A stretch of 64,000 nucleotides of DNA from Hypericum androsaemum. Lineage: Eukaryota; Streptophyta; Magnoliopsida; Malpighiales; Hypericaceae. This document shows positions 57,132 through 64,000 of the stretch, piece by piece. Position numbers and translations under genes: made by a program. Location: contig OZ023198.1 in the NCBI GenBank assembly GCA_963995505.1, positions 9,477,141 through 9,541,140 on the forward strand, read 5' to 3'. The notes under the pieces were generated by a model. It was given only the letters and a program-made list of their open reading frames with translations. It ran no database searches and had not been told where the DNA came from. Positions within the stretch are counted from its first letter, which is position 1. Every line of letters begins with the position of its first letter.

Positions 57132-58623
57132 GGGAATGGATTTGATCCTGGATGTACAAAACCCACCACGACCAATCTGGATAAAATGAGAACCATTAGA
57201 TTGCTCTAAATAAAAACAAGCTAGATCCAAAGGTTAAGATCACACAGGTTATTTTTGTCTTTTTCTTCTTTCTCCTTATCTATCTCCTCTTCTCTCTCAA
57301 CATAAACCGTCACCAGCCTCTCCTCTTTATCCCCCCCCCCCCCCCCCCCCCCCCCCCAACCTAAACCAGCCCAGTGGAGAAGGTCGACGCCGATGGTCTG
57401 ACGGTGTCGGCGGCAACGAAGATCTGACGGTGGTCTTCGACGTCGTTGGATTCGTCGATAGGGTTGAGTTGAAGACGACGATTCCCGCTAAGAAACTTCT
57501 CAACGGCGGCAACTTCTGGGGAGGTTTGAGGAGGTGGATCTGGGTTATGAACTTAACATATGCTTAATTATTCTTGATATGGGTTATGAACTTAACCGAT
57601 GTTTAAAATCACCTTGGAATAGATATGAACTTAATTGTTCTTGATATGGGTTCCTTGGTCTTAATCGATGCTATCCTTGGTTCTTCATCTCAATTTTTTT
57701 GTTCTTGGCTCACTCTGTCGATTTGTAAGTCAAGATGATGGTTGAAGATTATGGTTGAAGGTGACATTGAAGATGATGGTTGAAGATGATTTATAAAATA
57801 TATATCAAATAGTTATATTAAATGGTATGCCTTATATCAAATGGTATGTTCGGTTATATTAAATAGTATATTTGGTTATATCAAATAGTCTACGAGGTTA
57901 TATTAAATGGTATGCCCGATTTTATCAAATGGTCTGCGAGGTTATATTAAATGGTATGTTTGATTATATCAAATGGTCTACGAGGTTATATTAAATAGTA
58001 TGCGAGGTTATATTAAATGGTATGTTTGGTTATATCAAATGGTCTACGAAGTGATATTAAATGGTATGTTTGATTATATCAAATAGTACGAGGTCATATT
58101 AAATGGTATGCCCAATTATATCGAATGATATGTCCGATTATTAAATAAATAATTAAATTATATATCGACTGGTATGTCTAGTTACATTAAATATTATACA
58201 CAGTTATATTAAATGGTATGCCCGATTATATCAAATGGTATTTACAATTATATCGAATGTTATGTCCGGTTATTTAAAATACTTTAAATAAGAAAGCTAA
58301 ATAATTAATTAAATTATATATCGAATAGTATGTCCTGTTATATTAAATAGTATGTCCGATTATATCAAATGGTATGTTCGATTTACTGTAACAATTCTTT
58401 TATTTGTTACCGATAATCTATTTAAAAAAATAGAGTCCAAAGAAAAAAATTAAAGTGAATAGGCGGGATCCACCCTTATTCCCCTCCAAGAAATAAAATA
58501 AAATAAAAGACCACCCATTAATCCCTCCCACGAGCATTTCCCTTTTTTCCTCTTTTATTTTTTTTCCATTCTACCCCTACCATAACTGTGCTAAAAAGGC
58601 CTTCCAGGCCTGAATCCGATCCC
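57132..58623. mobile_element. Satellite-bearing MITE (1492 bp)
   Basis: Ends GGGAATGGATTTGATCCTGGA and, inverted, GGGATCGGATTCAGGCCTGGA. The flanks CATTTAAAG (57123-57131) and TGTTTAAAG (58624-58632) match at seven of nine bases. The left third has a pyrimidine tract and a 27-base C run (57331-57357); the centre carries a 22-bp tandem array. Same layout as 25198-26248. Confidence 0.75.
57800..58385. repeat. 22-bp tandem array inside the MITE
   Basis: Roughly 24 units of the type AAATGGTATGCCCGATTATATC, alternating with variants containing GTCTACGAGG; some units are broken by short AT inserts (58140-58165, 58275-58320). Confidence 0.85.
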
Positions 58624-58790
58624 TGTTTAAAGGGGCCAAGATAAAACGATGGAGATACATTTCGTCATCGAGAGGAAAATAGTCTGAATTATTAACTAAG
58701 GCCACTAAATGATTGCTCACTCATAAAAAATGTGGGGTAGCTGTATCTATTGTTTATGTCATCATTTATACGAAAATTTCGAATAAGATC

Positions 58791-59097
58791 TATATCCCTA
58801 TAATATTAGATCAATTATCATAAATATTATTCCACCATAAAAACTATCATAAATATTTTATGGATTTTATCATCATTGTGATTATTACCTTTTAGAAAAA
58901 GTTTTAAGGTATTTTGTCAGGATCAGTCATATCACCCACCTCGTTATATCCCTATAATATTATCTCAATTATCATAAATATTATTCCACCAAAAAAAACT
59001 ATCATAAATATTGTATGGATTTTATCAATGTGATTATTACCTTTTAGAAAAGTTTTAAGGTATTTTGTCAGGATCAGTCGTATCACCCACCTCGTTA
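58791..59097. repeat. 154-bp tandem duplication
   Basis: TATATCCCTATAATATTA ... GGATCAGTCATATCACCCAC, then CTCGTTA, is repeated immediately with period 154 and few changes. Non-coding. Confidence 0.85.
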
Positions 59098-59099
59098 CC

Positions 59100-60800
59100 C
59101 AATCTCCCTCCGCATGATTTCATATCTCAATCTAGCCAAATGCCTCGAATTTAGTTTCTAACGATAAGAAAAACAAGAAACAACTAGTGTAATCCTTCTT
59201 CCAAGCTTTTGAAAATATAACAGAAAATATAACAATATTAATATATATTTTGTTGAGAGATTTTTTATTATTAAAAATCATATTTATCTCGAATTGTCTG
59301 ATGAAATAGGTACCGATATATAATATGATATAAACAAAGAAAGACTATGAACACGTAGCACTTTCACGTTCCACAAAAATTCTTCGGACGAAACACAATT
59401 ATAAAATGTTGTTAAAATCTTAAAGAAGCAGAGCTCTTCAATAAATAATTTTTTTCACTGGAATAGGTTGCTACTCCAATATTCGCCGGGAAGGTTAATT
59501 GGATACTTTCTATTATTTAAGGATTATACGCTTTAGGCCCGTCAAAAAGTAATATTTATCGGATTTGTAAAAGATTTGGATTTACTTAACTAAATTTTGA
59601 TTTTAAACCTACTTAAGTGAAATGAAATATATCACTTTTATTTCGAAAAAATATTTGGGTTTAAATTTTACAAATATAAATGACATTATCAGATTATAAA
59701 TAGAATTCAATAATGTTTGATTATGAATACCGTAAATTTAAAAAAATAAAAGCAATTTGAGCACGATACTACACTATCTTGAGTTTCTTAGGCCTTTTGT
59801 TTTTTATTCCTTGGGCAATTATTCCATTCCTCAAGGAGAAAGACATTGGCTAAAGGAGACAAGGGGAATTTCCTCAAAAAAATAAAGGAGACAAGGGGAA
59901 AATTGACATTTCCCATCTAGTCTTTGAGAGAATTGGGCAACAATGGTGTCTCAACTTTTGTTCTCCGTAGAAGGGTACATGACTTGTTCCATGTCAAAAT
60001 GTGGAGAAGTAGAGAGCTTTGAAAATGAAATGATTCCTGCTTTTTCTATGTTCTCGCTTTATTCGAAGCAACTGTATTTTTCCTTTGCCAAATCTCACTT
60101 AATTTAATTTCTTGTATAAATATTTACTAGGATTTTACTTGCGGATTTATTTTTGAACTGCAATAAAGTACTGTTTTATAAACTCGAAGTATTTCAGCTT
60201 AATTTGGTTTGGAAAAACCTAATTTAGAAGTTCCAACTTCTAAAAATTTGCGTTTGGAAAATTCGAATTCGTCCGAATGCTCACTACAATCCATTAGGTA
60301 TGATGCTCTATTTAACTAAACAATCGGACTTTGACTTGGTTGAACGAATTGAAGAATTTATGCCCAAAGAAATTAATAAACCTATACGACCAATAATTCA
60401 ATTCCACTGAGATTAGATTTTTTTTTGGTGGTGTAATTCCACTGAGATTAGTTGATTAGGAAATAAACTATGAGAAAGAATTAAAAACATAACTTATAAA
60501 TGACTATGAGATCATTTGGTGTGCGTTATACAAAATTTGAATGTTTCTAGGTTAAAATCTATTTTATTAGCTTGTAGTTTCGCGCTTTGATATATCATTA
60601 CTTTGTGATTCTAAATTTTCTAACCAAGTAATAATACTTCAATTGAATAACAAATAAGAGCTTACTTCAACTATCCTACTTGTCACATCACTAATTTTAT
60701 TTATCTGGCATATTGTTGGCCCCGCTCAGGATAATGTCGATCTCTTTTTGGTCTAGATTTGAATGTGAATGCTACCAAATTTTCCCTGTTTTCTATCAAA
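59100..60800. other. Gene-less AT-rich stretch
   Basis: No coding pattern or element ends that I can support. A perfect-looking local repeat AATTCCACTGAGATTAG occurs twice at 60400-60450. Confidence 0.5.
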
Positions 60801-60804
60801 TTAA

Positions 60805-60900
60805 TGAAGTGATATGACACACGAATAAAATAAGTGATGTGGTATGACACACCAATGAAATTAATAATGTTGCATGACACACAAAATAACTCATGTAACT
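60805..60900. repeat. ~33-bp short tandem repeat
   Basis: Three units around ATATGACACACGAATAAAAT, GTATGACACACCAATGAAAT and GCATGACACACAAAATAAC. Confidence 0.7.
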
Positions 60901-60941
60901 TTCACCAAAAAAGTAGCCGAAGTAACTAGGTTAGCGCATGT

Positions 60942-63190
60942 TTCCCAAAACGTCGACGAGGCGCTTATTGGCCAACTTAGCGACGTGATGGGCATTCCAT
61001 TGATTACAGATATGGGACAGTACCTTGGGGCACCGATAGCCAATAGACGGGGTTCCCGAGAAACCTACAACCACATCGTGGAGCGACTTCGAGGTAAGAT
61101 GGCTAGATGGAAGGCTAGATCACTAAGCAAATTTGGTTGCCTGACGCTCGCTTGCTCTGTGCTATCCTCCATCCCGTCCTATTCCATGGAGACCGACCTG
61201 CTACCTCCTCGCCTGTACGACGATATTGATCGTTGTATTCGAAACTTCATCTTGGGCTCTGATCAAAATCACTAGCGCATGCATCTTGTCAGTTACACCA
61301 ACATGTGCCTCTCCAAGGAGGTGGGTGGCCTAGGTCTCCGTCCGCTACAGAAGGCTAATCTCTGGCCTCCTTTGCCAAGCTGCCCTGGAGATTTCTCCAA
61401 TCTCAGGACCTCTATAGGCACTAGTCTTGGTTGACAAGTATGGCAGGGAGGGCAGTGACCCTGACCTACTACAGCCGAGATCTGACGCATTTACCACCTA
61501 GAAGGCCATGGTGAAGGTCTGACCAATCCTCGCCATAGCCTCCGTCGGAATGTGGGCAATGGCTCACAGACTATATTCTCGGATGATCGTGCCTCTCCCC
61601 GTCCCCTCTCCGAAATTACCTCATTGGTGTTCTTTCAGTAGAGGAAGCCAGGAAGTGGGTGGTCGAGTACTGGTCCCCCAGTAAGGTGTGGGACGTGTCC
61701 CGGCTAGAGGCCTTTCTGGCCCCACATGTTATTAGCTCACTAATGTCAGTTCTTTTGCAAGTCTCGCTGGCATAGATGGACATCTTATCTTGGAGTCTGA
61801 TCTAGGATGGACGATTTTTCACATAGTCCATGTACAGGACATTGTGCAGGGAGGGGGAGATGCCGCCAGCGGATCCTATCTGGAGCCAGATATGGGCTCT
61901 ACGGGTCTATGAACGTATACAGTTATTTACTTAGTTTTTTGCTCATGCCAGGTTGATGACCAACGCAGAACGAGTACGAAGGCACTTCATAAAGGATAGT
62001 ACATGTCCCAGATGTGGTCTTGGACCTGAGTCTCTGATGCATTTATTTCGTGATTGCATGTTTTATAGTGCAGTATAGGCATCCCTCCTCCCACGACTGC
62101 CATGGGACTTCTATAGTGAGACTGATCCCCTACCAGTGGCTCCGAGCCAACATTTCGATTATAGCTGGCATCATAGATGACCTGTCATGGTCAACGACAT
62201 TTGTGACAGTATGAATGTGGCTCTAGCAATGGTGGAGTGACTCCACATTTTGGCCTGGTACTGGCTCGGGGCACCCCCACTCTCTCATTATCTCACTAGC
62301 ATGGGAGTATACTTGTGTCTTGACAGACCAGATTACACCAACCATCCTAGATGCGAGATTCTAGTATCTTGGCAATGACTTACCGAGGACTTTGTCAAGC
62401 TTAACACCAATAGAACTTCGATGGGCAACCCAGGTCCTGCAGGTGCTGGTGATGTCATCTGCGACTCAGTGGTTTTTGGGTGTCTGGCTTTGCCAATAGA
62501 ATTGGGAGTTATACTTTCTTGGCTGCGGAACTCTGGGCCTTGCTCCTGGGTCTTTAGCTGACATGGGAGAGGGGGTTCCGGAAGGTCTAGATGGAGATGG
62601 ACTTGCCACTCGCCATTCTCTGTGTAGGACATGACGTGGACCGAGCGCAACTACTGGCGACACTGATCTCGAAGGTGCAAGAGCTACTAGAGAGGAAGTG
62701 GGAGATCGACATCTAGCACATCTGGCACGAGGAAAACCGAGTAGCGGACGCACTCTCCAAGCATGCGCTGGAGATTTCACACAATTATGTAATTTCTCAT
62801 GTACTTATAGACTCGTGTTTCAAGATGTATCTAGATAATTTGCGGAGAGTTAGCCTTCCTCGCTGTACTCATGCGACCAGGGATGATTTGTGGGGATCAG
62901 ACTTCGCGGTATCAATGTCAAGGCATGTCACTCCGACCTTGCTGAGGTGCTCTTTTCCTATTGTGGGTTTTTCCACTTAGTTTTTACCACCTGAGAATTT
63001 CACTGAGGCTGGCTGCCGCAACCTCGAGAGAGGGGATCCTTTTTCTGAGGCCACTAGTGGTAGTCACCAGGATAAGATGTTGCACGACCCTCTAGGTAGG
63101 AGTTTAAATTATGAATAGGATACATATTCTGTGGTACTTAAACTAATTTTTATATCTATATAGGGGTTTGACCCCACTATTTAAAAAAAA
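60942..63190 (+). mobile_element. 5'-truncated L1 LINE with long target duplication
   Basis: AACTAGGTTAGCGCATGT (60924-60941) and AACTAGGTTAGCACATGT (63191-63208) form an 18-bp target duplication with one change. Between them are the C-terminal half of ORF2 and a 3' tail ending in an A run at 63182-63190. The 3' tail (TTTTCCTATTGTGGGTTTTT ... GAGAATTTCACTGAGG) resembles that of the short LINE at 27669-27993, so both probably belong to related families. Confidence 0.88.
60945..62780 (+). pseudogene. LINE ORF2 C-terminal half, decayed
   Basis: The clear part reads QYLGAPIANRRGSRETYNHI, then MARWKARSLSKFGCLTLACS and VLSSIPSYSMETDLLPPRL, the region after the RT active site in L1 ORF2, with a stop at 61273-61275. 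HLVSYTNMCLSKEVGGLGLR follows in frame. A decayed zinc-binding RVT domain lies near 61950-62090 (CPRCG, MHLFRDC) and an RNase H start at about 62395 (KLNTNRTSMGNPGPAGAGDV). Many stops and frameshifts. Confidence 0.8.
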
Positions 63191-63208
63191 AACTAGGTTA
63201 GCACATGT

Positions 63209-64000
63209 GAGTAGGTTGTGAGTCAAGTAAAATATGTGTCAAAATGTGAAATACAAAGTACGCAATGGATTTTAACCAAAGAAATAAAACAATATTTTGA
63301 ATGGTTTTGGAATGTTTCGTATATAGTTCAAACACACAAGTGAGACCTGTCTTTTGCGTGGAGTTTTAGAGTTATCCACTATGAAATAGTTTTGATTATT
63401 AATATGTTAAGTGGTGACAGATAGCTTCAAATCATACACACTCAAAAACAGAAACCTCGTTTTCAGTTGGTTAATTGACCAAAAATAAAAAAATCCAAAT
63501 AAAACTGAGGAAAAACAGTTTAAACATTTTGAGTTAACTTAAAGTCTTTTTTAAATAAAATTTGACAACGGTCGAGTCTGAATACGAGAGGATGTTTCTT
63601 TGCTAAGTATCCAATTAGATAATATCAAGGTATGTATCACACGTATCACGTCCCAAAGTGCACATCCCTGTGGAACAAGGCAATATGGGGCAAGTGGAAT
63701 GTGTAATAATCGCAATAATACATTGCAATATCAAGAGTAGTAGTTTAGTTGCGTGGGATTAGCACCACCATTCCTTGCTTTTGACGTGGGATTACCTATT
63801 TACACTGTTGCTGAAGTGTACCTTTCTAGCAGATATTTCATGGCGCATGCTCTTTGGGAACTATGAATGGGCATTTAGGCGTCGATTGGTTGTCGACAAC
63901 TCATGCACAGTCCAATTAGGCCACATGTAAGTATTTATTTCCGAGTACTAATAGGTGTAATAATTAACAAGTATAATTACTAGTTATTTTTATAATTTTT
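63209..64000. other. Non-coding stretch, nothing recognised
   Basis: AT-rich DNA up to the window end with no supported feature. Confidence 0.5.

Overview
The window is nuclear DNA of a flowering plant. It is AT-rich, its genes are split by GT-AG introns, and it holds Athila-type Ty3/gypsy and Ty1/copia LTR retrotransposons, L1-type LINEs, and many non-autonomous DNA transposons. I cannot name the species. Two or three host loci survive as readable genes. The rest is nested transposon debris, and no RNA genes were recognised.

Layout. 1-3715: the 5' part of an Athila element on the minus strand (gag, protease, tRNA-Asp-type primer site, 5' LTR). It is inserted into the integrase of a decayed copia element whose pol and 3' LTR occupy 3715-7683. 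7684-22620: a tandem segmental duplication carrying two paralogous genes for a small plastid-targeted protein. The downstream copy (20153-21694, 5 exons, 163 aa) has the compact ancestral form: transit peptide, one membrane helix, and a short charged tail ending in a single PTPTPDPAD unit. The upstream copy (10334-13780) has lost the membrane segment. It has amplified one small exon with its preceding intron into seven tandem in-frame exons, and has expanded the last unit into about twelve 16-residue repeats. All inferred splice junctions keep frame and give a 459-aa product. This is the most unusual object in the window.

22620-31800: intergenic DNA with a satellite-bearing MITE, a truncated LINE and a decayed gypsy element. 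31801-38613 (minus): an apparently intact zinc-dependent alcohol dehydrogenase-like gene, 7 exons and 378 aa. Its 3.7-kb fifth intron holds a 3.0-kb Pack-MULE-like element with a probable sorting-nexin-2 fragment and a second long-TIR element inside it. Its fourth intron holds an 8-bp-TSD MITE. 38700-64000: LTR remnants, four L1 LINE copies or fragments, a broken AIG2-like (gamma-glutamylcyclotransferase family) gene, Mutator-like long-TIR elements, a hAT element and tandem repeats.

Many DNA elements were bounded by eye through matching terminal inverted repeats and 8- or 9-bp target duplications. Exon structures come from splice consensus, conserved reading phase and comparison between paralogues; none is backed by transcript data. 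Protein family assignments rest on motif recognition, not on a search.
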